This document shows positions 28,439 through 36,757 of a stretch of DNA of 64,000 nt, piece after piece. Numbering within the stretch: position 1 is the first letter of the stretch; the number at the start of each line of letters is the position of its first letter. Source of the stretch: Vibrio aestivus (lineage in GTDB: Bacteria; Pseudomonadota; Gammaproteobacteria; Enterobacterales; Vibrionaceae); the NCBI GenBank assembly GCA_003263845.1, contig JYJN01000126.1:1-64000 (forward strand), read 5' to 3'. The notes below the pieces were generated by a model. The model saw nothing but the letters and a program-made list of their open reading frames with translations, ran no database searches and had not been told where the DNA came from. The translations under genes and the position numbers were made by a program.

Positions 28439-28873
28439 ATGAAGCAACAAATAGGCAGTACCCCAGATATTATCGAGCAGGCACATGCGATTCGATATGA
28501 GGTTTTTGTTGATGAACAGCAGATCCCGTTAGAGCTAGATTTGGATGGTAAAGATGACGGCTCTGTTCATGCTCTACTTACAGACGGCGACCAACTCATT
28601 GCCACAGCTCGATTAACCGTAGGCGACGAACAACAAGCCACTCTAGCGCGTGTCGCCGTCACCAAACCTTACCGAGGTCGGGGCGTTGCTTCTGACGTGG
28701 TTACTTTGATGATGAATTATGCGCAAGAGCATGGCGTTCAGTCGGTCAGCATTCATGCTCACGAATATCTAAGGGCTTTTTATGAAGGCTTTGGTTTTGA
28801 ATTTATTGCAACCTCAGAGCAGGTGGGCGAGCACAGACTGGTTGAAATGAAATGTACCCTTAATCAAATAGTG
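28439..28873 (+). CDS. GNAT family N-acetyltransferase
   Basis: Cytosolic acetyltransferase of about 145 residues. The opening A-I-R-Y-E-V-F-V-D-E-Q-Q-I-P is typical of the ElaA/YjcF-like group, the acetyl-CoA loop is Y-R-G-R-G-V-A at about 78-84, and AFYEGFGFEF near residue 117 is the usual C-terminal motif. The ATG at 28439 has a weak AAAGAAG upstream. No stop is found before the next gene: the frame runs on to 28939 and directly into the start of the deaminase gene. The end given here is approximate, because a stop codon may have been lost to an indel near 28866-28870, or the two proteins may truly be fused. Confidence 0.75.
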
Positions 28874-29303
28874 AAAGATGACCACTATTTCATGCGTCAA
28901 GCATTTGGCGATCTCAAAGAATGCACTGCCAGATTGTGAACCGAATCCTCCGGTTGGGTGTGTGTTGGTGAAAAATGGTGAAATTGTTTCGCAAGGGTTT
29001 ACTCAAGCTATTGGCGGAAACCACGCCGAGGTCGAAGCGCTGAATACTTACAACGGTGAAATGCAAGGCGTGATGGCTTATGTCACGCTAGAGCCTTGTG
29101 CGTTTGTGGGTCGCACGCCTTCGTGCGCAAGAACATTTGTCTCTGTTGGCGTAGAACGCGTAGTTGTCGCCATGCTTGACCCAGACCCGAGAAACAACGG
29201 TAAAGGCATCGATATTTTGGCTGAGGGTGGGGTGGAAGTAGACATTGGTGTCGAAGAAAGTGCGGTAAGTTCGTTTTTGAGTCCGTATTTGGGTAAGTCT
29301 TAG
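28871..29303 (+). CDS. RibD-like cytidine/deoxycytidylate deaminase family protein (one-base frame break)
   Basis: A 143-residue zinc deaminase of the RibD N-terminal type, without the reductase half. The zinc and proton-relay site is H-A-E-V-E-A and P-C-A-F-V-G-R-T-P-S-C-A. It starts at GTG 28871 (K-D-D-H-Y-F-M-R-Q-A-F) in the frame of the preceding GNAT gene. Near 28910-28911 one base is extra; removing it gives F-A-I-S-K-N-A-L-P-D-C-E-P-N-P-P-V-G, the standard RibD lead-in. A stand-alone domain of this kind may act on a pyrimidine intermediate or another nucleobase; the role is not clear. Confidence 0.75.
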
Positions 29304-29413
29304 GCGAGTTTTGTAGGTCAAATCTTTAGGCGAAAACAATAAGCATATGGCTTGAGTGGTTATGTGCGATTGACTACAATAGCGCACCATTATTTTCTCT
29401 TAGGTCATGAATC

Positions 29414-29656
29414 ATGAGCGATAACAAGCCAGAACTGCCAGATCATCTAGCAGGTAACCCACGCAGCCCACACTACGTAGCTGAGTGTTTTGAGCATCAA
29501 ATCGGTATTCGTCTAAACGGTAAAGAGCGTAACGACGTTGAAGAGTACTGTATTAGCGAAGGTTGGGTGAAGATCCCTTCACCAAAAGCGAAAGATCGCT
29601 GGGGTCAACCAATGTTGATTAAGCTAAAAGGTACAGTAGAAGCTTATTACGTATAA
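29414..29656 (+). CDS. DUF3297 family protein
   Basis: An 80-residue cytosolic protein of a conserved family without known function. Landmarks are L-A-G-N-P-R-S-P-H-Y-V (about 13-23), E-H-Q-I-G-I-R-L-N (about 27-35), V-E-E-Y-C-I-S-E-G-W-V (about 42-52) and the end L-K-G-T-V-E-A-Y-Y. Length matches the family. It is monocistronic with a strong terminator shared with ppiB, which is convergent. Confidence 0.9.
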   Translation: MSDNKPELPDHLAGNPRSPHYVAECFEHQIGIRLNGKERNDVEEYCISEGWVKIPSPKAKDRWGQPMLIKLKGTVEAYYV

Positions 29657-29674
29657 GTTACTGTTCAGATTAAG

Positions 29675-29708
29675 AAAAAGGCGAGCAATGAAAGTTGCTC
29701 GCCTTTTT
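29675..29708. terminator. Bidirectional Rho-independent terminator
   Basis: Stem AAAAAGGCGAGCAA/TTGCTCGCCTTTTT with a 6-base loop. The A and T tracts on either side allow use by both the DUF3297 gene and the convergent ppiB gene. Confidence 0.93.
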
Positions 29709-29725
29709 GCATTCCACTAGTACGC

Positions 29726-30220
29726 TTATTCAGAAACTGTCACGCTTTCAATAGTGATCGCTTCAACAGGCACGTCATCATGTTCAAGTCGAGACATAGT
29801 TTCGACTTCAGCGATGCGGTTCACCACATCCATCCCGGCTGTGACCTTACCAAATACAGCGTAGCCCCACCCTTGGTTGGTTTTACCTGTATGATCTAAA
29901 AAGTCGTTATCAGCTAAGTTGATGAAGAACTGTGCTGTCGCTGAGTGCGGAGCGTCTGTTCTTGCCATGGCAATTGTGCCGATAGTGTTTTTTAAGCCAC
30001 GATTCGCTTCATTAGCGATTGGGCCACGCGTTGGTTTCTCATCCAATAGAACATCGTAACCGCCACCTTGAATCATGAATCCTTTGATGACACGGTGAAA
30101 AATCGTGCCGTTGTAAAAACCATCTTCACAATATTTTTTGAAGTTCTTTGAACTAACTGGTGCCTTTTCCATGTCTAGTTCAATGTGGATATCGCCAAAG
30201 TTGGTAGTAAGCGTAATCAT
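29726..30220 (-). CDS. ppiB: Peptidyl-prolyl cis-trans isomerase B (cyclophilin)
   Basis: Cytosolic cyclophilin of 164 residues without a signal peptide. Active-site residues are visible: Arg and Phe in [13 protein letters not shown], Gln and Phe in A-Q-F-F-I-N, and the [11 protein letters not shown] end motif. It speeds prolyl isomerisation during protein folding. The ATG at 30220 follows AAGGCGAGC, a usable ribosome site. Monocistronic. Confidence 0.95.
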   Translation of the reverse strand: MITLTTNFGDIHIELDMEKAPVSSKNFKKYCEDGFYNGTIFHRVIKGFMIQGGGYDVLLDEKPTRGPIANEANRGLKNTIGTIAMARTDAPHSATAQFFINLADNDFLDHTGKTNQGWGYAVFGKVTAGMDVVNRIAEVETMSRLEHDDVPVEAITIESVTVSE

Positions 30221-30328
30221 TGTGCGCTCGCCTTAATTGAATTCGAGATTATTGAGGTGGGATATTATACTCGTCAAAAAGAGAAAGTGTAGGAAGGCTA
30301 AACAAGTAAAGTCAGTAAGCGCTTAGTA

Positions 30329-31252
30329 ATGAAAAGGAATAGCCAAAAAAGTATGAGTAAAATTAACCCATTGCAAACGTTCACTTATACCGTCTTTGCG
30401 CTGTTGGCGTTTGCTGCAAACTCAGTATTGTGCCGTCTAGCTTTAAAAGAGGGCGAAATGGATGCGGGAACCTTCTCTGTGGTCAGGCTCGTTTCCGGCG
30501 TTTTGGTGTTTGTTGTATTGAGTTTTGTTTGGACGAAGGATTCTGCCCCAGAGCAGGGCGACAAAGAAGAAAAAGGCAGCAATACAGTATTAACTTTGAT
30601 TTCTGCTGCTATGTTGTTTACCTATGCAGTGCTGTTCTCGTTTGCCTACACGCAGTTAGATACTGGAACGGGAGCTTTGGTGTTATTCGGTTCAGTGCAG
30701 ATCACCATGATTCTATTAGGCGTGATTCAAGGGCATAAGTTGACGATTCAAGAGGTTATTGGGGTGCTGATTTCGTTCGGTGGTCTTGTCTATTTAATGC
30801 TACCGAGTATGTCTCAGGCTAGTACTGGTTTTGGCGACTTTCTCGGGTACCTGCTTATGACTCTGTCCGGCGTCGCTTGGGGTGTTTACTCAATACTGGG
30901 TAGGGATTCAGATAATCCTTTCAAGCAAACGGCTCTGAACTTCTACTACACGTTGCCATTAGTGGCTGTATTGATGGCTTTTACCTTTTCCATTTATGGA
31001 ATGAGTGCAGAAGGCCTGATATACGCAGCGTTGTCTGGTGCGATCGCGTCAGCACTCGGTTACTCCATTTGGTATCAAGCGCTGAATGGTTTGAGTGCAA
31101 CACAAGCGTCGGTCGTTCAGCTATCGGTTCCTGTGATTGCGGCATTGGGCGGCGTGCTGTTTGTCGCAGAGCCCTTCACTTTACGTTTGATGTTCGCTTG
31201 CTTATTGGTGCTCGGCGGCATTGGCATCGTTCTAAAAGCGCGAAGAGCATAA
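30329..31252 (+). CDS. EamA/DMT family transporter
   Basis: Drug/metabolite transporter of 307 residues with ten predicted helices made of two EamA repeats (about 15-150 and 165-305). GALVLFGSVQITMIL and YSIWYQALNGLSATQASVVQLS are typical EamA segments. An in-frame ATG at 30353 (MSKINPLQTFTY) is an alternative start; the first one has AGTAAG only. Export of amino acids or metabolites is possible, but the substrate cannot be read from the sequence. Confidence 0.87.
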   Translation: MKRNSQKSMSKINPLQTFTYTVFALLAFAANSVLCRLALKEGEMDAGTFSVVRLVSGVLVFVVLSFVWTKDSAPEQGDKEEKGSNTVLTLISAAMLFTYAVLFSFAYTQLDTGTGALVLFGSVQITMILLGVIQGHKLTIQEVIGVLISFGGLVYLMLPSMSQASTGFGDFLGYLLMTLSGVAWGVYSILGRDSDNPFKQTALNFYYTLPLVAVLMAFTFSIYGMSAEGLIYAALSGAIASALGYSIWYQALNGLSATQASVVQLSVPVIAALGGVLFVAEPFTLRLMFACLLVLGGIGIVLKARRA

Positions 31253-31254
31253 AA

Positions 31255-31284
31255 GCCAAGGTACCCTTAACTGAATACCTTGGC
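31255..31284. terminator. Hairpin terminator between convergent genes
   Basis: Stem GCCAAGGTA/TACCTTGGC with a 12-base loop. On the minus strand it is followed by TTTTA, serving rsgA; on the plus strand the tail is weak. Confidence 0.6.
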
Positions 31285-31313
31285 GTTCCGTTTCCGAGCT
31301 AGCTTAACCAGTA

Positions 31314-32375
31314 TTAGTAGCGATTCTTTCTACCTTGCTTGTCGTTCATAGTTGTTCGAATCAACTTACCAAATTCTTTGGCGTTTGCCCGTTGTTCAGC
31401 TAAGGTCGCGGTATTTCGGCGCTGTTCTCGAAGCAACTTTTGATAGTTGTTGAATCGGCGTTCATCAAGATTGCCATCTTCAATTGCTTGACGAACCGCG
31501 CAACCTGGTTCGCTGACGTGCTGGCAATCCGAGAAGCGACACTGTTTGGCTAACTCATCGATATCGGAGAAGGTCTCGCTGACGCCTTGCTCGCAATCAG
31601 TTAGCTGAAGCTCGCGCATCCCCGGCGTATCAATTAAAACACCACCAGATGGCATAACGTGAATCGAGCGTGAAGTCGTTGTATGACGGCCTTTACTGTC
31701 ATCTTCACGAATACCACTTGTTAACTGTGCTTCTTGCCCAAGTAAGGTGTTCACTAGCGTTGACTTACCTACTCCCGATGAGCCCATAAAGGCAACAGTT
31801 TGTCCTGCTTTACACCAAGAAGATAGCGCTTCGACACTGCTTGGTTCCAAGCCATTGACCGTTTCAACCATCAGCATAGGGTCGAGTGCTATTACTTGCT
31901 GTCGTTTTTTGTCTGCGTCCGAACATAAGTCTTGTTTGGTTAGAACAATCACAGGTTCAACGTCCGCTTCATTGGCAAGAGCAAGGTAGCGTTCAATACG
32001 GCTTAGATTAAAGTCGTCATTAAGTGACACGACGATAAACAGCGTATCGATGTTGGCTGCAATGTACTGGCGAGCGACTTTGCTCCCGGCAGCCTTTCGG
32101 CTAAAAACACTTAAGCGGTCTAAAAGGCGAATGAACTGATGCTGTTCATTCAAAATGACCCAGTCACCAACCGTCATTGCAGGTAGTGCTGAATGAATGT
32201 CGAGCGTGATCTGGCCCTGTTCGCTCCACAATACGTAACCACTACGATGGTGTGCGACCACGCGTGCAAAAACAGTATTGTCGTAGTCTTCTAGCGTGAG
32301 TTGCTGTTGATAAAAACCCTTCCAACCAAGTTCTTGATTAGAGTAAGTAATTGTAGATAAATGATTATTTGTCAT
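31314..32375 (-). CDS. rsgA: Ribosome small subunit-dependent GTPase A
   Basis: A 353-residue circularly permuted GTPase that helps mature the 30S subunit. It has an N-terminal OB-fold (about 30-95), then G4 L-T-K-Q-D-L, G1 [10 protein letters not shown] (about 199-208), G3 D-T-P-G-M-R, and a C-terminal zinc knuckle [14 protein letters not shown]. All key residues are present. It stands alone here; vibrios usually have an rsgA near orn/psd as well, so this may be a second copy, which is inference. Confidence 0.93.
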   Translation of the reverse strand: MTNNHLSTITYSNQELGWKGFYQQQLTLEDYDNTVFARVVAHHRSGYVLWSEQGQITLDIHSALPAMTVGDWVILNEQHQFIRLLDRLSVFSRKAAGSKVARQYIAANIDTLFIVVSLNDDFNLSRIERYLALANEADVEPVIVLTKQDLCSDADKKRQQVIALDPMLMVETVNGLEPSSVEALSSWCKAGQTVAFMGSSGVGKSTLVNTLLGQEAQLTSGIREDDSKGRHTTTSRSIHVMPSGGVLIDTPGMRELQLTDCEQGVSETFSDIDELAKQCRFSDCQHVSEPGCAVRQAIEDGNLDERRFNNYQKLLREQRRNTATLAEQRANAKEFGKLIRTTMNDKQGRKNRY

Positions 32376-32768
32376 TGTCGAATTTTCCTAAGCAAGCATT
32401 TCTTAGTTGCTCGCTCATAAGGATGAGTTCAGTAGGATCAAATTCGAGAAAAGTCGGATCCCGGTTATTATCCGGGCTATTAGAAATCTAAAAGGAAGGA
32501 AAGTTGATTAAATTTCTCTTAAATTAGATGTTTCTAAGCCCGCGCTTAAAAGTCATTACAATCATCTTGTGTCCTCCGATTCGAGTTATAGTCAAAATGC
32601 GTTGCAAGTATATTCCGTGCTCAAGCATCGCTGCAACGGGAGATTAGTAATAAAAAACATTTTCTTATACCCGATCAATTATCAGGTGGGTAGGTAACTT
32701 GAATTGTGTGGTGTGATGAGAGCGGTTAACATAACGCTTTCGTTTTTCCGTTTTAAAGAAGCTTGCTT
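32376..32768. other. 393-bp divergent promoter region
   Basis: Separates the divergent rsgA and yjdM genes. It contains a small palindrome CCCGG-N7-CCGGG at 32460-32476 without a T-run and AT-rich sequence. No gene or recognised operator is evident. Confidence 0.4.
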
Positions 32769-33101
32769 ATGTCATTACCTCCATGCCCATCGTGTCAATC
32801 TGAATACGTTTACCAAGATCAAGACCAACTTGTTTGCCCTGAGTGTGCCTATGAATGGAACCCAGTAGAAGTCGAGGAAAACAAGTTCACGGTAAAAGAT
32901 GTCAACGGCAAGACACTTGAAGTGGGTGATAAAGTGACAGCTATAAAAGACTTGAAAGTGAAAGGCAGTTCAATGGTAGTGAAAGTAGGCACTAAGGCTG
33001 TCATTAAACGCATTATTGAAGGCAAAGATCATCAATTAGACTGCAAAGTTGATGGTGCTGGTGAGATGCTCATTACAGGGAAGTATGTGAAGAAAGCTTA
33101 G
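32769..33101 (+). CDS. yjdM: Zinc ribbon protein YjdM (PhnA family)
   Basis: A 110-residue protein with an N-terminal zinc ribbon (C-P-S-C-Q and C-P-E-C-A, about residues 5-28) and a C-terminal PhnA/YjdM beta domain (V-K-D-V-N-G-K-T-L, G-D-K-V-T, I-K-D-L-K-V-K-G-S-S). The ATG at 32769 is used; an upstream TTG adds two residues only. Function is not firmly known despite the old alkylphosphonate name. Confidence 0.9.
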   Translation: MSLPPCPSCQSEYVYQDQDQLVCPECAYEWNPVEVEENKFTVKDVNGKTLEVGDKVTAIKDLKVKGSSMVVKVGTKAVIKRIIEGKDHQLDCKVDGAGEMLITGKYVKKA

Positions 33102-33127
33102 TTTCCCTTTTAGCCCCTTTCCTATTC

Positions 33128-33154
33128 GGCCAGTGCACTATCACTGGCCTTTTT
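33128..33154 (+). terminator. Rho-independent terminator
   Basis: Stem GGCCAGTG/CACTGGCC with a 6-base loop followed by five Ts, after yjdM. Confidence 0.9.
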
Positions 33155-33268
33155 AAGACATCTACTAGCACATCTAGATTCAGGATTATCTTCTTCTACC
33201 TCTGACTGACACAAGCTCGATTCAAAATACGATTCTCAAACTTGCCCTAGACTATTGTGTAATGAGTG

Positions 33269-33284
33269 TTATGTTATAACGTAA
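33269..33284. promoter_or_regulatory. Zur-like palindrome
   Basis: TTATGTTATAACGTAA, a near-perfect dyad centred on GTTATAAC, 63 bases before the DUF1826 ATG. Zur boxes of gammaproteobacteria share the TGTTATAnTATAACA-type core, and DUF1826 genes are often linked to zinc-starvation genes. The match is by eye. Confidence 0.55.
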
Positions 33285-33346
33285 TAAATGGTATTCTGGT
33301 TACGTATGTGTCTGCCAGTATTACAAAGATGAAATGGAGTAAGGTT

Positions 33347-34027
33347 ATGAGTGCTGCTATCGCAGAGTTTGTGGAATTGGAAGAGAAAGTTGAGTCACAA
33401 CCTGCGCCTTATAGTCGTGGTGATCACCCGACTGTACTGACGGACATATACTATGACCATATTAACATCGCTATTTGGCAACGAACATTCGATAGGGAAC
33501 TGGCAGAAGCCGTGAGCTTGTTCGTTAACAACAATCTTGGTATCAAAAAGTCTTACAATTTATCCCCAGATAAAGCCTATGAGCAACTTGAACGTTCTCT
33601 TGGAGATGTCGCCGAATCAGCGCTACTGCAAGATCTTGCGAACTTGGTGGATATGTTCTGCTGCTTATTCGATCTAGGCTCGGCTGGTTTGCGTTTAGCG
33701 GTGCTTGATAAAGCGATGTGTCCACGTTTTCACGTCGATCAAGTACCTTGCCGTTTGGTTACCACGTATCAGGGAACCGCGACAGATTGGCTACCCAACG
33801 ATGTAGTCGACCGCTCAAAGTTAGGGCGGGGTAGTCATGGGTTGTCAGATAGCGAATCAGGTTTGTACCGTCAAAGTGAAGAGATCCATCAACTGAAATC
33901 TGGTGATATCGCCTTGCTGAAAGGTGAGCGTTGGGAAGGGAATGAAAACCGAGGCCTCGTGCATCGTTCACCAGCTATTCCAGAAGATGGGCCGCGGTTA
34001 TTAGTCACTCTGGATTTTGGTGTGTAA
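33347..34027 (+). CDS. DUF1826 family protein
   Basis: A 226-residue cytosolic protein of the DUF1826 family. Landmarks are H-I-N-I-A-I-W-Q-R, C-P-R-F-H-V-D-Q-V-P-C-R-L-V-T-T-Y-Q-G (about 130-148), and the end V-H-R-S-P-A-I-P-E-D-G-P-R-L-L-V-T-L-D. The H-x-D plus distant His pattern resembles metal-dependent dioxygenase folds. The start at 33347 follows GGAGTAAGG; an in-frame upstream ATG at 33266 overlaps the Zur-like box. Family members are frequently near COG0523 zinc chaperones, so a role in zinc limitation is inferred. Confidence 0.85.
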   Translation: MSAAIAEFVELEEKVESQPAPYSRGDHPTVLTDIYYDHINIAIWQRTFDRELAEAVSLFVNNNLGIKKSYNLSPDKAYEQLERSLGDVAESALLQDLANLVDMFCCLFDLGSAGLRLAVLDKAMCPRFHVDQVPCRLVTTYQGTATDWLPNDVVDRSKLGRGSHGLSDSESGLYRQSEEIHQLKSGDIALLKGERWEGNENRGLVHRSPAIPEDGPRLLVTLDFGV

Positions 34028-34117
34028 AGGGGTTAAGTGAAGCGCCTAGCGTTTTTTGTTGATTTCTCGTCCTAAATTCAGGATAGTTTTGCGGTGTTTT
34101 TAACTTGTCACTGTGTC

Positions 34118-34534
34118 ATGACTAAACGTCTATTTTTACTATTCTGCACTGTTGCTTTATCTGCTTGCGCTAATACTGCTTCGTTTCATCGTGATGCCGA
34201 CGAAATGGTTGTGGTTGATATCGAATTTGCGAGAAGCGCAGAGGAGCGGGCTGTTGGCCTGATGAATCGCCAAGAGCTTTGTAGTCAGTGCGGTATGCTG
34301 TTTGACTTTAATGAAACTCGACATGTTTCAATGTGGATGAAGAACACTTTGATATCGCTGGATATGTTCTATATCTCTGAAGATTTGATTGTGACCGAGA
34401 TATTTGAAAACACCGTTCCTCATTCACTAGAAGGCCTAAAAAGTTCCCAGCCAGTTCGGTATGTTCTAGAGACCAACGCAGGCTTTGCAAAGCAGCACAA
34501 CATTCAGGTTGGAGATAGGCTGGTTGTGCGTTAG
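34118..34534 (+). CDS. DUF192 family lipoprotein
   Basis: A 138-residue DUF192 protein with a lipoprotein signal (LLFCTVALSAC, lipobox L-S-A-C, Cys at about 17). Family landmarks are R-A-V-G-L-M-N-R, C-G-M-L-F-D-F, V-S-M-W-M-K-N-T-L-I-S-L-D-M-F-Y-I and the closing V-G-D-R-L-V-V. Function unknown. An in-frame upstream ATG at 34094 is less likely because it would bury the signal peptide. Confidence 0.85.
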   Translation: MTKRLFLLFCTVALSACANTASFHRDADEMVVVDIEFARSAEERAVGLMNRQELCSQCGMLFDFNETRHVSMWMKNTLISLDMFYISEDLIVTEIFENTVPHSLEGLKSSQPVRYVLETNAGFAKQHNIQVGDRLVVR

Positions 34535-34566
34535 CGGGCGATTAGATTGACAATCTATCGGCTAAC
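34530..34566. repeat. Long imperfect hairpin between convergent genes
   Basis: GTTAGC and CGAT-T-AGATT pair with AATCT-ATCG and GCTAAC around a GAC tip, with small bulges. No T-run follows; it overlaps the stop of the DUF192 gene. It may be a Rho-dependent or structural 3' end, or a REP-like unit. Confidence 0.45.
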
Positions 34567-34640
34567 CGCAACAAAGTTAAGTTCAATCAGTACAAACGAT
34601 AGCCTTTGGGAAAGTAAGGCTACCGCTTATCTATTGAAGG

Positions 34641-35339
34641 CTAAGATTGCTCGATGCTTGGCATCAGGCAAGAGTGTACAGTTTCACCCATATACTCAGC
34701 TGAAGCCGCTAGCTCACCTTGAACTTCCACATTCGTTACCCCCATTTTGTTTAGGTCACTAAGTGAGTAGTACCAACCGTCAGTGGTTTCTGATGATTGG
34801 CAGCGCTTTAGGCTAGTTTGACCGTAAACTGTAATGTTTGGATCAACATCGATTCGGCTAAAGAAGATGGTTTCTTTGGCACGAAGGCGGTTGATGTATT
34901 TGAGTAGTTCTTCATGGTCTTTTGGATTGACTGATTGCTTCCAAAGCTCGTCAGACTGGCGGGCACCACCATGCCAACCAACAAGAGCGTCTTTTTTGAT
35001 GGTGACTTTGTTTGCTGCCGTGATGACATAGTTTGCACAGGCTGAAAAACACAGTCGGCTGACTTCGACATCTAAGTTGTTCTCTTTAACGAAGTAACCA
35101 AGCTCAATGCCAGAAGCGATCTCTCCTCCTGGGCTGGTAATACGAAGAGTTTTAACTGGCTTATCAGACTCTCGAGCAATCCGGATGGCTTCGAGTACAG
35201 TTTCACCGGTGATGATGGCATCAAAGACTAAGGTATCACCGGTGAGCATGACTTTGTGCGCTGGTGGAAACATGGTTTGTGTGGTCTGACAGCCACTCAA
35301 AGAAAGGAGTATCACCATTAGTGGTAATAACTTGTTCAT
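34641..35339 (-). CDS. ClpP-fold periplasmic lipoprotein (COG3904-like)
   Basis: A 232-residue predicted lipoprotein (LLPLMVILLSLSGC, lipobox L-S-G-C, Cys at about 17) with a ClpP/crotonase-like fold. Motifs: I-T-S-P-G-G-E-I-A-S-G at about 68-78 (oxyanion region), C-F-S-A-C-A-N-Y at about 97-104 with the candidate nucleophile Ser, and W-H-G-G at about 122-125. Similar proteins are called predicted periplasmic proteins and their activity is unknown. It is monocistronic and convergent with the DUF192 gene. Confidence 0.72.
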   Translation of the reverse strand: MNKLLPLMVILLSLSGCQTTQTMFPPAHKVMLTGDTLVFDAIITGETVLEAIRIARESDKPVKTLRITSPGGEIASGIELGYFVKENNLDVEVSRLCFSACANYVITAANKVTIKKDALVGWHGGARQSDELWKQSVNPKDHEELLKYINRLRAKETIFFSRIDVDPNITVYGQTSLKRCQSSETTDGWYYSLSDLNKMGVTNVEVQGELAASAEYMGETVHSCLMPSIEQS

Positions 35340-35515
35340 TATCTACTCTCCATTAGATGCTTGTTTTTGTTCATATAATTGAATGTAAGATCTATCATTC
35401 ATCAAATTAATGTTTCGAGTGATAACACAAATTCGGAATTATCAGACTAATTTGGTTCTTTTGTTTGTCGTGGGGTTCTAGACAAATGCCCTGATTCGTT
35501 TCTAAGCTAGTACTT

Positions 35516-36391
35516 ATGCGTTATGAAAGAGTGTTATGTATGCGAAGCTTGTTGTTGCTTCTTTTTTTTCCCTTCTTAATCTTTCCTACTGTTTTGGCAA
35601 CAGAGCTGCCTGTGGTTGTTGAAGAGAAAGTCTACAATGACTACATCGAATTTCTGGATGGTCGTGATCCGTTAGAAATCAGAGATTTTACAGGCCCTAA
35701 AGCAAGGCGAAGTACGATAGAGATCGTATTGGTTCAGCAAGCCTTCTCGTTGGCTAATATGCCCGTCACGTTCAAGTTTGAATTTGCTCCTGGCGCTGAG
35801 CGTATGCGCCGCATGGTAATTTTGCATGGTTACGCGATGCAAGCTAATACGGTGTGGCGAACCGCGGTGAGCGAAAACAGTGATGATATATGGATTAGCC
35901 AGCCATTTATTCGTGATACTGAGTTTGAAGCGGGCTTGTACACGATTGCGACTCGGGAAGATTTGCTCAAATCTGGGGATCAAATACAGATTGAGATGCT
36001 AAAAGCGGTGAGCAGCTCGCACTGGGTCAGTGATTGGAATACTTTGAAAGAGCTTCCTTTGAAAGACCTTATCGATGTGCCTGAATGGCGAACTATGGTC
36101 AATATGGTGGCTTATAAGCGGGTCGATTTTTTACTGGCTCCCTTTCAAGTCACTGATGATCTATCGTTTACCAGTCGTGATTATCAGTTCAAGCCAATTG
36201 AGGGTGTGAAGCTTGGTCTACGTGGCTCTCGCCACTTTATCATCTCTAAAAGCTATCCAAACAGCGAAGCTTTGAATAGTGCCTTGAATCGAGGCTTGAG
36301 CGTACTTCGTCAGAGTGGCACGATTGAGCGAGCATTGAAAGAGAGCGGTTTTATGAATAGCCAAGTCGCGGGCTGGACCAAGCTAAATTAG
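35516..36391 (+). CDS. Periplasmic solute-binding-like protein (type 2)
   Basis: A 291-residue exported protein with a signal peptide (SLLLLLFFPFLIFPTVLA) and the general shape of a family-3/type-2 binding protein: an Arg-rich strand before the hinge, M-V-A-Y-K-R-V-D-F-L-L-A-P-F (about 200-213) as the usual second-lobe motif, and a C-terminal helix LSVLRQSGTIERALKESGF. There is no ABC transporter nearby, so it may be a stand-alone sensor or of unknown role. An in-frame ATG at 35540 is an alternative start nearer the signal peptide. Confidence 0.7.
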   Translation: MRYERVLCMRSLLLLLFFPFLIFPTVLATELPVVVEEKVYNDYIEFLDGRDPLEIRDFTGPKARRSTIEIVLVQQAFSLANMPVTFKFEFAPGAERMRRMVILHGYAMQANTVWRTAVSENSDDIWISQPFIRDTEFEAGLYTIATREDLLKSGDQIQIEMLKAVSSSHWVSDWNTLKELPLKDLIDVPEWRTMVNMVAYKRVDFLLAPFQVTDDLSFTSRDYQFKPIEGVKLGLRGSRHFIISKSYPNSEALNSALNRGLSVLRQSGTIERALKESGFMNSQVAGWTKLN

Positions 36392-36477
36392 TCAAACCTG
36401 AAATTTCCACCTTCCTATCTGAATAGTCCACTATAATTACAAGGACATTAACGCAGGCTCACTTTCTTGGAGGGTGT

Positions 36478-36645
36478 ATGGAAATCAAAAATGACAGAGG
36501 TGACATCGCCCAAATGGCAGATAATCTCACCTTAAAAGAAATTGCTGAGATGGGTTTTACCATCGACTTATGTGATGAGGCATTCGATCCCAGTGAACAT
36601 TGGCATGTTGAACCCAAGGATCGTTCTAACAGAGACAATGAATAA
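36478..36645 (+). CDS. Small acidic protein, 55 residues, unknown
   Basis: A short frame starting at ATG 36478 behind a strong GGAGGG site and ending at TAA 36645, followed by a good terminator. The product is acidic, with a helical middle (LTLKEIAEMGFTIDL) and no membrane segment. The combination of ribosome site, sensible length and terminator supports a real gene. I do not recognise it. Confidence 0.6.
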   Translation: MEIKNDRGDIAQMADNLTLKEIAEMGFTIDLCDEAFDPSEHWHVEPKDRSNRDNE

Positions 36646-36670
36646 GCGTCTTCTTAAGTAATCATGCGAC

Positions 36671-36697
36671 AACCGAGCTATTTTGGCTCGGTTTTTT
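36671..36697 (+). terminator. Rho-independent terminator
   Basis: Stem ACCGAGC/GCTCGGT with a 7-base loop and six Ts, 25 bases after the small acidic protein gene. Confidence 0.85.
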
Positions 36698-36757
36698 CGT
36701 TTTGACCTAGATATAGCAAACTGGAATGCTTGAGGTGTAAGAGTGCTTAAGTTGGCG

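Noticed and set aside
31314..32375. Treating rsgA as unusual because of its location
   Set aside because: All GTPase and zinc motifs are normal; a second copy elsewhere cannot be checked from this window.
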